From contig OW387138.1 in the NCBI GenBank assembly GCA_936440205.1, positions 52,963,526-53,027,525 on the forward strand: 64,000 nucleotides of DNA, in the 5' to 3' direction. Source of the DNA: Lepidonotus clava. Lineage: Eukaryota; Annelida; Polychaeta; Phyllodocida; Polynoidae. Both the position numbers and the translations under genes were made by a program. How positions within the stretch are numbered: position 1 is the first letter of the stretch; the number at the start of each line of letters is the position of its first letter. The notes beneath the pieces were generated by a model that was given only the letters and a program-made list of their open reading frames with translations, was not told the DNA's origin and did no database searches. Below, piece by piece: positions 45,604-57,218 of the stretch.

Positions 45604-45829
45604 CAGGGCCCATATCTTCGTAACTAATTTGGCTGATCAGGGAAAATTTGATCAGGGTCCCATGATCAGAAATTCTGTCTATAATGAATAAATTTTGCAC
45701 ATGATAATTCCTCTTTGACACTATTTTGCAATAACACCATAAATTTTGGTAAAAGGCAAAATCACTGATCATGGGACCCTGATCAAATTTCCTTCATCAG
45801 CCAAATTAGTTATGAAGATATGGGCCCTG
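45604..45829. mobile_element. 226 bp palindromic MITE
   Basis: The ends CAGGGCCCATATCTTC and GAAGATATGGGCCCTG are inverted, and pairing continues for about 65 bp per arm with a few mismatches (arms contain GATCAGGGTCCCATGATCAG). Only about 95 bp lies between the arms. No target duplication was found at the chosen ends, so the exact borders may be off by a few bases. Confidence 0.85.
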
Positions 45830-46554
45830 CAGAATTGGAATTTTCAATGATGATGGCATAACTTGTGATGGAAAAATTAGAATTGACTATTTTTCCATTC
45901 CATATATTTATATTTGAAATTTTTCAAGGTGGTTTGAAAAGTTTCAAAAAGAGGCATACTAATTGATAATCAATTGTAAATATACTATAGTTGTTTCAGA
46001 AAATTAAATCAAAATGATCTTGCAGGTGCCTCCAATACACTAAATCTGCTATATGTGGTAGGAAGAAATGCATCTAGTTTTTATGATGATCAAAAGACGT
46101 GATGCTCTATGAATTTTCAAATCTATATTCCCCAGTATATTACAGTATGGGAAGTTGTGCTGAAACATGTCAAAATGTGTAACAGATGTGTAAGTTTACT
46201 TTAGGAATTAGGAACTATAGTGAACTTACACATCGGTTAAAAGAATACATTATCAATCTAAGATCACTGACAGTCTTCCATAAGTAGGGATACAGAGTCC
46301 TGAAATGTGTTGGTAATTATATGTTTGACAATCTTCCGCAGATTTCTGTAATATTTTCATACATGTCACATGTAGAACACCCTTTTAGATGTGGAATAAC
46401 ATGATTCACATTGAGTAAAACCGGAATTCTAAAATGCAAGATGTGCATTATCTTAAAATAGCTAGATATACAATACTACGATACTATGAATTGAATCAGG
46501 ACAAGTGATACATTTGGAGAGGCTCTTGATAAATCCCTTTGTTTCACCACCTTA

Positions 46555-47922
46555 GGGACGGTTGTTATGACACTAAGTGTCATTTTGAGACTTAGTGTCA
46601 ATTTTGAGACTTACTGTCATTTTTGAGACTTAGTGTCATTTTGAGACTTTGTGTCTCCACATGACACTAAGTCTCTAAAATTACACTAGGTCTCCAAATG
46701 ACACTCCACATTACCCTAGTAATTCATAACCATATAAATAAAAATAATAAATGAATAAAAAGAGTTCATAGTAATAAGTAATGATTAGAATCCTTAAAGA
46801 AAAACTTGCACATAAATTCACTAAGTGCTATTTTTTATTTAATAAACTTGAATCATGTATTCTAAAAAACTTTCAAAAGTAAAAATGTGAAAAGGTCAAG
46901 GTCCTAGGTAATTATTCAGGAAAGAAATTTAATTTTGGGAATTCCCTCAATGCTTGGCTTCTCAATACTCCCCTTGCTACGTCACAGCTATGGGAATTCC
47001 TTCTAAAGTTACTTTGGGATTCCCTGGTTAACAAATGATTGTAGATGTATATATTTTTATCTATTATGAGTTTAATTGGGCCAAATATATTTAATTTGGG
47101 TTAGAGAGCATAACCTTTATTACAAATTCTACAGAAATGGGGATTCCCTTCTAAGGACAGATGGGATTCCCCAATAACTCCCCTTGCTATGTTATAGATA
47201 AGGGGATTTCCCTTAAAAATGAAGTAAAGTACAAGTTTTTTAATGTCCCATAAGTGTGCGTAAACTGGGAATTTTCCTGTGATTTTTCTTAAATTTATTG
47301 TGTAAGTTGTTAATAACATGTTGGATTGATTTCTTTGAAAAAAAACCATCCTGCAATTTTGTGCTAGCTTTCCTTTAAATGATAAACAAATTTGGTAATA
47401 ATAAATAATAAATAGATACAAATTGAATAATTCTATAATTTATCAATCTAATCCATTTTGGTTACTTTATTAAATCAAGCCTTCGATTTGTTTACAGTTA
47501 TACCTTAAGTGAGAGAAAGATTTAACTTTTGACTTGGCTGTGTAAGCAATAGCAGTATTATCCCTAGGCCTAGCTATAGGCCTCATAATGTGAAACAAGG
47601 TCCTTTACTATATCTAGGCCTACTGAAAATGTTATTAAAGATATAGTCTAAAACATTTGGTGCCATGCATCATGTAAAAATAAATCAACATTATATGATA
47701 GCTTATTTAGATACTATGTTCTAACAATAATAATGCAAACTTTTGAGATTTATTGTCATTTTATGATATTCTGAGACTCAGTGTCATTTTATGGTATTTT
47801 GAGACTTTGTGTCATTTTATGATATTTTGAGACTTAGTGTCATGTGTATGACACTTAGTCTCAAAATACAGGTTTTTGAGACTTAGTGTCATTTTGAGAC
47901 CTAGTGTCATAACAATGGCCCC
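46555..47922. mobile_element. Foldback-type element with GAGACTTAGTGTCA arrays at both ends
   Basis: The left end GGGACGGTTGTTATGACAC and the right end GTGTCATAACAATGGCCCC are inverted, and TTA lies on both sides (46552-46554, 47923-47925). Inside each end a 17-25 bp motif, TTTTGAGACTTAGTGTCA and its complement, repeats several times (46575-46705, 47740-47905). The middle 1 kb is AT-rich without a transposase. The structure fits a non-autonomous foldback element. Confidence 0.8.
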
Positions 47923-47925
47923 TTA

Positions 47926-48285
47926 TTAACAACAATGCCATATATGAATGCTATACACTGTAGGTAAACTCCCAGTGTTGGGTTATTTATTTTTTATTCA
48001 TTTTTTTTATTGATTTGTATTGGGTAAATGCGTTTGGTGTGGTCAATCTTCCACCCATTCCCACTGTATTCATATCATTTACACAAATTTTGGAGCGGGG
48101 TAAATTAAATTACAAATCATATGCATGTCCCTAGCCATTAAAATGGCATGAAATAATGAGATAAAATGAAATGGGAATACATGAAAAAATCAGTTATGTT
48201 CTAATTATATCACCTTTTTATACGGTTCTTCAATTAATCCTTTAATTGTGTTTTTATATTTGTATTTCTCTTACCATTCTCTAGC
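47926..48285. other. AT-rich intronic sequence
   Basis: No gene is seen. The right part may be 3' UTR of the minus-strand LINE that follows. Confidence 0.35.
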
Positions 48286-49505
48286 TTCTCTGTTTTATTC
48301 TATAACTGCTCTATGGATTGGTGATACAAATTTGAAATGATGATTTTTCGGAACCTTAAGAAGTATACCCATTCCTCGCCTGACGACTGTGTCACAATTA
48401 TCAATCAATTCTGGATTTTTCATCAGAGTGAAAGCAAGCTGCAGCAAATGCAATCTTCTTCTATGTATAAGTCTAAATAGTTTCATATCCCTATGCAGTT
48501 TCTTAGTTTAGTCTCTATTTTCATAGTGATTATTATGTTGATTAAATGTAACATAAAGAGCCTGATTCTGAAATTTGTGTAGTTTTGGGTTCCAATATTT
48601 TATACAGTGGTCGTAAATAAAATCAGCATGCTCCATTATTGATAAAATTGTTGAAATATACATTAATTTTGCATCACCCGACGTTTGTATTCTCTTATTA
48701 TGTTGCAATTTCAACTAAATGTTCTTAGCCACTCCAGCATAATGAGACTGGAACGTTAGCTTATTGTCCACTACTAATCCAAGATACTTATATGATAGAA
48801 TTCTATCCGTATTAGTATTATGAATCTTAAAATTCACTCCAGTGAGAATCAAGTTCTCATAGACATTAGAACCAATAAACAAATTGGACAAATGAGAATG
48901 CAGATTAACCCTATAGGTGACTCAGGCACCAAAAACACCTGAGTTTGGCTTTGGATCTTACTGTCTCATTCGTAGTCCTGATATGGGAACAACCACATCG
49001 CCTCGTCACCCACTCCTTACTTTTAGTATCATCATTCTTACTTATTACTGCTGTTTGCATCCACTGTGACTTTTTAATATTAATAGTCAATAGATTGTTG
49101 TCACACGACTTCACTTTGTTATTCAATTCTAATTTAACAAAATATCTAACTCTGCTATAGATATGTCATCTGCATACAATTGGATTCCAAAGTTCACAAA
49201 GGAGGGTACGTCATTTGTATAATATATAGAAAAAAGTATAGGACCCAATATGATACCCTGGGTTACTCCAAAAGTGATTGGAAAAGAACCCAAAATTACA
49301 TAATTCAGTTTAACACTATTGATATATTTTCTAGATAGCTTGCAAACCAGTTCATTTTATTTCTATTTAAACCTATTTGCTGTAATCTATTTAACAATAT
49401 TTTATGGGACACAGTGTCAAAAGCCTTTTTCAGATCCAGCTCAATTAAATCCTAGAATTGCCATGTCCATTATTGTCTTGACACAGCTGAGTAGTATCAG
49501 ATGCA
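48286..49505 (-). mobile_element. 5'-truncated LINE, reverse transcriptase part
   Basis: Reading the minus strand from 49505, one finds FHPMHL (start of the RT fingers), ELDLKKAFDTVSHKILL, FGVTQGIILGPILFSIYYTNDV, the catalytic YADD, and a CR1/L2-like tail. Several stops and frameshifts break it. The 5' edge coincides with the end of a host tandem repeat (49511 onward), so it is a separate, truncated copy rather than a continuation of the LINE at 51515-56458. Confidence 0.87.
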
Positions 49506-49534
49506 TTGGATGAAAACACATTATTCTACGAGGC

Positions 49535-49880
49535 GTGTGGGTTGGTGAAGTGGTTAGAGTGTCTGCCTGTTGCTCGGGCGGCCTGGGTTCAATCCTGGGC
49601 TGGGGTGAGCTAGCTACTATACCCCTCTACATATCTCCCAGTGGCAACAACTGGGTTATCAAAGGTCTCTGGTAGACCACCGGCTGTTGTGTCTATGGGA
49701 CCAGGCACATTAAAGAACACCTGCCTCGGTAAATGTGTAGGGGTATGGTCTCTATCTTCTCATAGATTCGATCATTCCATAGATACAATCATCCCAGACA
49801 GAATTGTCAAACTCTGTTTTCACCGTGATATAACCTTAGATGTTGCTACAGCGTTAAACCCCAATAACCAACCAACCAAC
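49535..49880 (+). mobile_element. tRNA-derived SINE with 16 bp target duplication
   Basis: The head GTGTGGGTTGGTGAAGTGGT (A-box region) and B box GGGTTCAATCC (49585-49595) are tRNA-like. The body includes CCCAGTGGCAACAACTGGGT, and the 3' end is GTTAAACCCCAATAACCAAC plus a short CCAA repeat. CATTATTCTACGAGGC flanks both sides (49519-49534 and 49881-49896). A diverged relative lies at 58550-58957. The copy looks young. Confidence 0.93.
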
Positions 49881-49896
49881 CATTATTCTACGAGGC

Positions 49897-50834
49897 CCCA
49901 AACATCGTCATTTTGCATGTTTCTGAAAAATAATATCGTCTGCGTCTGACCTAATTTCACTATGAACACAAAAAATGGCGCTTTCTGTTTTTTAACTAGA
50001 AAAAGTACACCTAATGACTTCTTGTATGCCAGAGTTTAAAGAATTTCAAAGCCTACCCACATCAGCATTTTTGCATCTGAAAATATGTCATTATTGCATT
50101 TGTTGAATGGCAAATTTTATTGTGTCCACGGAATCCAAAAATCTGATGTTTGGTAATAGTTGGGGAAAAAACATTCTATTAACATTCCAAAATAGAATGT
50201 TTTTCAAACAAAATGGAATGTTTAGAGTAGGATTACTGAATTCTACACAAAAAGTTGGTTTAAGACATTTTAATCCCTATTTTTAACAAATCTACCCATA
50301 TCTCCCTTAATATATTACCTGTAGAGTTTAAGATATATCCCCCTCGGAGCATCCTTTCTGTGTGGGGAGACACACAATGTCTATTACAATTTTAACAAGA
50401 CTGGCCAATGTGAAAGATGCAGGTCGAAAACTTTTTTCTTATGAAGCCCCAAACATTGCCATTTTGCACATTTCTGAGATAAAGCACCATACACGTCTGA
50501 CCTAATTTCACTATAAAGACCAAAAACTGCCAGTTTTTGGCCAGGAAAAAATACACTTAAGGACTTCTCATATGCTAGAGTTTAAATAATTTTAAAGCAT
50601 ACCCACATTGGCATTTTTGCATCTGAAAATATGTCACTATTGGTTTTTTTCCAGGTTTAACGACTAATATCTCCTAACATACCCAATTTCAGTAATTATA
50701 AACAGGTCCCAAACATTGCAACTTTTCACTTTTATATGCATTTTTTTCCATTTTCATACACATACCATTCCACTGTATAAAATCTGTTGTAATCAAACTT
50801 GATATATTCTTGGAGAGTACCTATAGGACTAAGG
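49897..50834. repeat. Tandem repeat of about 550 bp, two copies
   Basis: Once the SINE is subtracted, 49511-50150 and 50424-50650 align at an offset of about 550 bp. Shared strings are CCCCAAACAT.G.CATTTTGCA, GTCTGACCTAATTTCACTAT and CATTTTTGCATCTGAAAATATGTCA. A partial third relative starts near 50703. Confidence 0.8.
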
Positions 50835-50838
50835 ATAC

Positions 50839-51236
50839 TGTGATGAATGTCCATTCATCTGTATGACCTAACATGTAATCAAGTATGAGATTATAGTATA
50901 GATGTAAGGTACAAATAAGGTACAAAAAGTATATCGGGAAATGCCGAAAGCACAAGAGCATGGAAATGTATTGTAACCCAATATGACGTCATAATAGTCA
51001 CTTGAAGTGACTAATCAGAGTCAAGTGATAGAGTATAAAAAGGGGCATTAAGGCATGAAATAAACAGTCCACTCCTTATGTTCACACGTGTCTTCTTCCA
51101 GTAACCTATCACTCGAACGGGTTTAAGCCGAAAATCTCTTCCACCTGCACCAAATGTCCAAAACAATCCAGGCCCGACAAACCGGCACACACCCCCATCT
51201 GAGAATACTGATTCCCCGACCGTCCAGCGCGTCACA
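50839..51236 (+). mobile_element. Solo LTR fossil (Gypsy/Metavirus-like)
   Basis: A 398 bp unit starts TGTGATG and ends GCGTCACA, with 5 bp inverted tips TGTGA/TCACA, and is flanked by the 4 bp duplication ATAC (50835-50838, 51237-51240). A TATA box (GTATAAAAAGGGG, near 51032) and AATAAA (near 51061) lie in the expected order. No internal region is present, so the element was reduced to one LTR by recombination. A 4 bp duplication suits Gypsy-type elements. Confidence 0.8.
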
Positions 51237-51514
51237 ATACCAAAGAACGTCAAAATACCAAAGATTTCAAGGCTCTAATTGCATATTCAGCAGAGATATG
51301 GGCCCACAAAGTTGGCATCAAAATTAAAACCTCCAAATTATGCTGCAAAATTTGGCACAACCTTGGGTCACAAAAATTGAAATATTGTCAAAAGTTTCGT
51401 GAATTTGATGTTCAAATTTGAAACCTGTTTCTTTAACATTTTTAGGAAGACATTTCTTTGGGTTTAAAGAAAATCTGAGACGAAGTCGGTGGGACCCTCG
51501 TTGAATTGACATGA

Positions 51515-52858
51515 AATCAGGACCCTTTAATAAGTCTATTCCAAAAAGGCTTTAGATTATACTTATTTTTTTCAAGATCATTCTTAATTAAATTTGCCTT
51601 TTCCCATTTAATATGTATAGCAAGGTAATTCCTAATTTGCTTCCAAATCTGTTTTCTTTTAACTCTGCCTAGCTTTCCTTTACAATTGTCATTCCTTGCT
51701 CTCATTTGAGATTGAGAGCATTTAGGTTTGTTCAAAACTATATTCATGTTAATAATAGGGCAGAGGATATCTAAACATTTGATTTGATATAGCTCCCATA
51801 ACTCCTCTAGATTATCAGTGTTATCAAATCTCTGCCAACTCAGGTTCTATAGCATTCTTACAGTCAAAATTGATATATATGATCTCCAATGACTAGAATA
51901 TTTCTTAACCTTTTCACTGGTTTTCTCTTTAATGTAAAAAATGGGTAAGTGGTCACTTATATGGTAATTTATTGTTCCAACTAAGGTCATTGTTGGTCAT
52001 TAACGTTTATTTAGGATATGTGGTTCATTGTGGTTTTAAATACAGATTATCATCAGGAGTATTGTTGGCCAAAAAGCCTGCAAGTTTGATTCAGGGTTTG
52101 TTTCTTTGTGATCAGGGGGTTGCCTGACTAATACCCTCTACACACACCAGGTGGGGTTGTGGAGTTGTATTGATTTTAGTCTCCCTTCAAGTTCATCAGT
52201 AGGTCATTTCTTTGGGTACATTTTCAGGCAGTTTTTGGCCGGTAGGTCGGGAACACAGTATGTTTTTTTTAAATTTTATTTCATTAATTCAAAGGCTTCA
52301 CACATACACATGTTCTTCCAGCCATACACAAAGATGATCACAGTAAAGATGGTATTATGTATGAAAGTGATGATGAGCATTTTGTCTAAGCCACTACTCA
52401 CCAAACAATACTATTTCCCTATTATGCGGATTAGATTTCCCGATAGCATCATCTAATGCGTTCTTTAAAAATTCTAGAAAAACTGTCATATCCCCTGATG
52501 GTGGTCTATAGATAAGTACTATAGTCAAACGTTTGTTATGGGGCTTAGCATAGTTTACCCATAATGATTCAAAATCAGGAGTACATAGTGAGTTTTCATG
52601 TATCTTATTAACAAAGGGTATAAGTGAAGTTTTAACATAAAGCAATAGACCACCTCCTTTTTTAGTCTGACCAGGTGTGGTACTTGTGGTTCTATCTTGC
52701 CTGATAAAATCTAAATTGTTATGAGTCAAGAGTACATCGTTAGCTCTAGCCGTCAACCATGTCTCAGTTAACCCTATGAAATCATATCTATCAAGCTCAG
52801 CTAGCGTCTCATCTTTGTGTTTTAGAATACTTTGCACAATCATGTGGGCTATGGTCAA
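51515..52858 (-). mobile_element. LINE ORF2 part: endonuclease and linker, interrupted
   Basis: Reading the minus strand, 52858-52394 holds the first half of the endonuclease (DFIGLTETWL, GGGLLLYVK, IYRPPSGD). After an unrelated segment of about 400 bp (52390-51986), YHISDHLPIFYIKEK (about 51960) gives the endonuclease end, and 51747-51517 the basic linker ending NLKPFWNRLIKG. The part of the endonuclease around the GDFN motif is lost or displaced by the insert, and no RT follows. It is the ORF2 start of the LINE whose ORF1 lies at 53430-56235. Confidence 0.83.
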
Positions 52859-52859
52859 A

Positions 52860-53425
52860 AGTTACCTGAAAAGAAATACAGCATATTAACAACACAGTAC
52901 TTAATACATATACATGGATATTAATTGGTAGTGGCATTAGACATACTCACAGTTTGTGCTCATCTCAACATCATTAACTAACATTTCAATTCGAGTCCTA
53001 GATAGTAATTGTTCATAGAGGTATTCCCATATAGTGTTTGTGGTATTGCAGTGATGATTCACTTTTAATAGTAATGATGACGGTGTCAGAAGTCACCCGG
53101 TCATCAATAAGGCTCATCCAGCCTAAAAGACGTTACAGTAACTGTTCAGTTGGGATATCTTGTTCCAGTGTCCATACCATCAGGGTTTTTAAGAAACATA
53201 GATTTTATGTTGAATTACTGAGATAGCAGAAACTATCATTCAGTCAGCATTAAAGCACTGAGAAAACTTCATTTAGGGCACAATTAGCACAACTGAGATA
53301 AATGAATTTATCAATCAGCCGTGCTATTTCCTTTGGTTCCCAGCAGTAATGTCATTTCAGAGTCATACATCGGTATCAGCTCTATACAAGCGGTGATAGA
53401 AATCTCCATGCTTGTTGTAAGCTAC
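52860..53425. other. Spacer between LINE ORF1 and ORF2 remnants
   Basis: No domain was recognised on either strand. It probably combines inter-ORF LINE sequence with decayed or inserted sequence. Confidence 0.35.
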
Positions 53426-53429
53426 TGCA

Positions 53430-56235
53430 ATACTAGATTTCCATGCTCCCAATGATTAACTTAGCCCATTTACGCAGGGTTGTAGGAGTCGAGTGCAGAC
53501 CATCATGGAGCCGTCCGTATATGTTTCGGGGTCGTCTCACCTTTCCCAGACTGCAATAGATGTACTGGTGAATTAATGGGGTGTGTAAGCCACAGACTGC
53601 ATTCAGTCCTCGTTTAGGAGACATACTCCTTGATCCAACTCAGTTTGGTATTCATTTCGGATCCCTTGTCTGGTATATTTAGACATGTCTAGCCCGACCA
53701 GGGTCATGGGTATCACCCTATCAATGTTGCACTACTCCTTACAAAGCCGGATGATTTCCAGATATTTGTCCATCATGTCATCCTTAAGCTCAAAGCAGTC
53801 TCGATATGTTGCGTCATAATTATGGGTTTGCTCGTTATAGGTGGTTAGGTTATTTACACCTACCATTATATACGCAGTAGACACAGGGGTATAACGCAGA
53901 AACCCTTTAATACAATGTCCTGAGTTATCTAAAGTTATTCCGGGGTAGTAACCTACATCAATGTCTTGCCCACTTTTCAGATAGATTTCTCGGCTAAGGC
54001 CTTTACCACGAGAATCAGAGAAGATTTTAACTGCCATTTTTAGAATCTGCTTATGTGTGTGAACTTGTGCAGGTATGGCCCAGGGGTATGGTCACTAGTC
54101 AGGTCAGCAGGCAACTGGGACTGACCGGCCTGGTCAGGGGCCTGATCAAGGGAGACTTATGTTGACTGGCCAGCCTTGGTGGTGGGGGGTACTTTCTGAG
54201 AGAGCTCTGTAGTGTGGTGTTCACAGATAAGTTCATCTCTAATATCCGTTAATATTAGTCCCAGCTCATTTCTTCCAGTCCAGGTACCGAGCTTGATCTC
54301 ATTGCTATGGAGCGTAGCCCCGGCTCCCCAAAAACCATCCCGGGATGCTTCTATGAAGGCTCTGCTGTTGATAAAACATAGGTAGTCTCCTAATTGTTTA
54401 TTCTGTCTGAATTTACAACTTAGGATATCTCGCATCCTGTCTACCTATCCCAGAGCGGGGAGCTTGGTATCTGATTCCCGTGTTCCTTAGCTTTTGCCGT
54501 GGTTGGTGCACTCATGATTGCGTTTAACTTGTCATATGCTTTGGCAGTTATGGCTTTCTCTGCTTGGTATGCGTGTTCGGCAGATTCATATTGTCGACCG
54601 TTGAATTTCACCACACAGGGGTAGAAATTACTCAGCATGCATCTGATTGTAAAGAAGGCCATACCTTTTGGTGTGTCAAGCATACACGTGTCTTCAGCAT
54701 ATTTGTTTGTGTGTGGGAAGGTCACATTGTAACTGCTACTCTGGCTAGTTGATGATTTGGTGCTTGAGTTAGTAACATTCCGTTGCTCAGATAGGATTTG
54801 TCCTATTTGATGTATGGTTTTGAGGTCATACGGGATGCCTTCAACAGTTTTGTGGTCTGGGGTTTGTGTCACACGTTTTCCCTCTTGTCTTGCCTGTCGT
54901 GCAGTTTTCCTTAGAAGCGCACGCCCAACCCTCATCTCTTTAGGCTTGTCAGGATTGATTTTAATCCAGAAGCAGTTTTGTGAGCCTAACAGAAGCTCTC
55001 GGTTTGCCAGGATCTTTGATTTTTTGTGTGCAGTCATCAGTTCTATTTTGGTTGGCCTAGGCCATGACTTATTTGGGTTCTATATCCCTAGTCGTTCTAT
55101 CTTGTTGAACTCTGAGTCTTGGAGAGTGATTCCCATTTCACACTGCAGGTTTCTTACCTTTGCCTCCAGGTTTTCCTAGGGCTCCTCAAAGAGCCCTTCC
55201 ACAATGAAATTTTTGTTGTCAGTTGTTTGAGATTTTGGGGGTGGGTTATCCACACTTTGCATTTTCAGCTCCTTAGCGGGTAGGAATGGTGTCAGTGGCA
55301 CCACCTTAGAAACTCTCTGCTCCAAGTTGTATAGCTCTTTTTTTTTTAAATCTATCATATCCACAAATATTTCCTTTTCCAGCCCTTTTATATGGGTATT
55401 GTTTGCTTCTCAAACTAGCTTCATCTCATCAGTTTTCTTCTGTAGCTCAGTAGTATGGTTCAGAGACTGAGTTATTTGTTCCTGTTGGGCATGCAGCTTA
55501 TCATCTATAGTGGCTACGTATCCCACTAAGGTGTTTTCAAGGACTTGCTTGTCCACCATGTTTGCCTTTAACTTTCCCACATCACGTTGCATATTTATCA
55601 TAGCATCGCCCAGCTTGTTACCATTCAGCTTCATTGCTTTTAGGTCATTTTGGATTGCACTGAGAATTGTGAGGAGTCCCCCTCCCCCCTCGTCCTGTGA
55701 CCCGGTATTTCATGGTTTGATAGGTGTTAGCCGCCTAGTGATTATCTGCTTCTGCCTGTTGTAACAACCCTGTCCACTTGGTCGCGGTGGACTGGAGCAC
55801 AATTGTAGGGGCTTTCCTACGTTTTCGTTCAAGCCGGATAGGGGTATTTCATCCTAAGTGTCATATCCATCTGTGACGACAATACTACTGTCCCCATATT
55901 TTTCCTTAATGGGATCAGTTTCGCATGTTTTAACATTCTTTGCCTTTGTTTTTTTTTCGCCCCCTAGTTTTCTCTGTTCCGCCATTTATACTCAGGAGAA
56001 ACTAGCTTCTTTTTCTGTTTGTGGGTACTTTTTTGGCTTTCTGGACTAAGGGTTTCATGGAAACTTTATTTCAGGCTATTCACAATATTCATTTTGACGC
56101 CTCCCTCGACTTTCTTTGATATGTGATTTCCATTTTCGGGCGTGATAGGGGCAGCGGGTATAGGGCTGTCATTACATGGTTCCGTGATCATGCTCTCGGC
56201 GGTTGTTATTGTTTTGGTTTCAGTCCCCGCCATTT
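53430..56235 (-). mobile_element. LINE ORF1 with coiled coil, NADAR and SGNH esterase domains
   Basis: Read on the minus strand, the order is: start MAGTETKTITT at 56233; a coiled-coil stretch (55634-55410, with MQRDVGKLKANM); a basic RNA-binding-like block (near 55020-54880, CFWIKINPDKP...RALLRKTARQARQEGKRV); a NADAR/YbiA-like domain (about 54655-54190) with MLSNFYPCVVKFNGRQYESA, EHAYQAEKA, CKFRQNKQLGDYL and GFWGAGATLHSNE then GRNELGLILTDIRDEL; then an SGNH esterase domain (54037-53433) with DSRGKGLS, VGVNNLT and the DGLH motif near its end. Esterase-bearing ORF1 proteins are known in CR1-group LINEs; NADAR enzymes cleave ADP-ribose-type N-glycosides. At least one frameshift (inside the NADAR part) and several stops break this copy. 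Confidence 0.8.
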
Positions 56236-56458
56236 TCACCTCTTACTCGATCGGAACAGGTAACAGATTCAACAAATGTCACTAATCAGTACTCACGATC
56301 TCTACCATCGATATCCAAGTTCAGTCTCAATAACTTTATATACAATCCATAGTAATTTGGTTGTGATCTAATCACAGGAGGTCTATGGTCTCGGGGTAGA
56401 CGCAGGAGCGTGGTCACTCACACACGTATGCGCGCCATGATCGCCATCTCAGGCCATC
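56236..56458 (-). promoter_or_regulatory. 5' UTR of the NADAR-bearing LINE
   Basis: The minus-strand 5' end appears to be at 56458, where MITE sequence begins. It starts AAGATGGCCTGAGATGGCGA, holding repeats of the AAGATGGC core bound by YY1, which marks 5' ends of several LINE families. ORF1 starts about 220 bp downstream. Confidence 0.5.
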
Positions 56459-56803
56459 TTAGGTTCATAACTTAATCTTAGGAGACAGAAACTGAATATA
56501 ATTTTCGTCAAAATTGTCTCCCCTTTGTGGTATTTTGGTTGGGATTGCACTTTCACGTGTGTGTTTCACCTCTACATTTACAAGAGTTGTGTTATTCCTA
56601 CAAAAAAACTGCTCTCCAAAAGAACACAAAGGGGAGAAAATCTTAATAGAAAGATAATAGAAAAAATACACATGGTGTCATATAATCGCATAATTGAGCA
56701 TGGAAATGATATGCTACCCCATTACATGTGACCACCTCTTTGAATTAAACATTGTCTATCATCGTGGTTACACCACTACTGCTATGGACAGGTCTTGGAT
56801 TTT

Positions 56804-56819
56804 GGTTGCTATGGTAACC
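56804..56819. promoter_or_regulatory. RFX X-box-like palindrome
   Basis: GGTTGCTATGGTAACC is a full match to the ciliary X-box consensus GTHNYYATRRNAAC. It lies inside the MITE at 56459-57000, about 400 bp before exon C. Confidence 0.5.
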
Positions 56820-56950
56820 GAGTTAACCCAATGGTTCCAGGGTTTGCCCTTTGAGTCTCTATTGGGATTCCCCATAGATTCCCTGTTGCTATTTTTAGAT
56901 CTTGGGGATTTCCTGTCCTCTAATTGTTAATTTAAAGAGGTTAACAAACT

Positions 56951-56965
56951 AGGTCACCATGACCT
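56951..56965. promoter_or_regulatory. Perfect IR3 nuclear-receptor-type palindrome
   Basis: AGGTCACCATGACCT is a perfect AGGTCA inverted repeat with 3 bp spacer, the layout of a consensus estrogen-response element. It extends symmetrically to AACTAGGTCA/TGACCTAGTT. It is near the right end of the MITE, and a degraded relative (ACTAGGTCACCACACCCTAG) follows at about 57013. Confidence 0.45.
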
Positions 56966-57218
56966 AGTTTCTGTTTCATAATATTAAGCTATGAACCTAA
57001 TTTTGATCAAAACTAGGTCACCACACCCTAGATTATATATTCTGATATTAAGCTCAAATATTAACCTAGTTATGATGTGATTTGCGCTGGGAATGCTGTC
57101 ATAGCTTTTTTCAAACAATTTTCATTGCGCTGTTCTCCCTCCTAATAACTACTACTGTGAATTCTAACGGAATATTGTGACAGGGCTACCATTTAATTGA
57201 TTTTACTGTTTCTTTCAG

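Larger units (their letters stand above)
56459..57000. mobile_element. 542 bp MITE with about 35 bp inverted ends
   Basis: The left end TTAGGTTCATAACTTAAT and the right end ATTAAGCTATGAACCTAA are inverted, and similarity continues to ACAGAAACT with four mismatches in 35. The interior carries the first RFX-like palindrome (56804-56819) and AGGTCACCATGACCT (56951-56965). The LINE 5' end abuts its left tip, so its left target duplicate is not visible. Confidence 0.75.
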
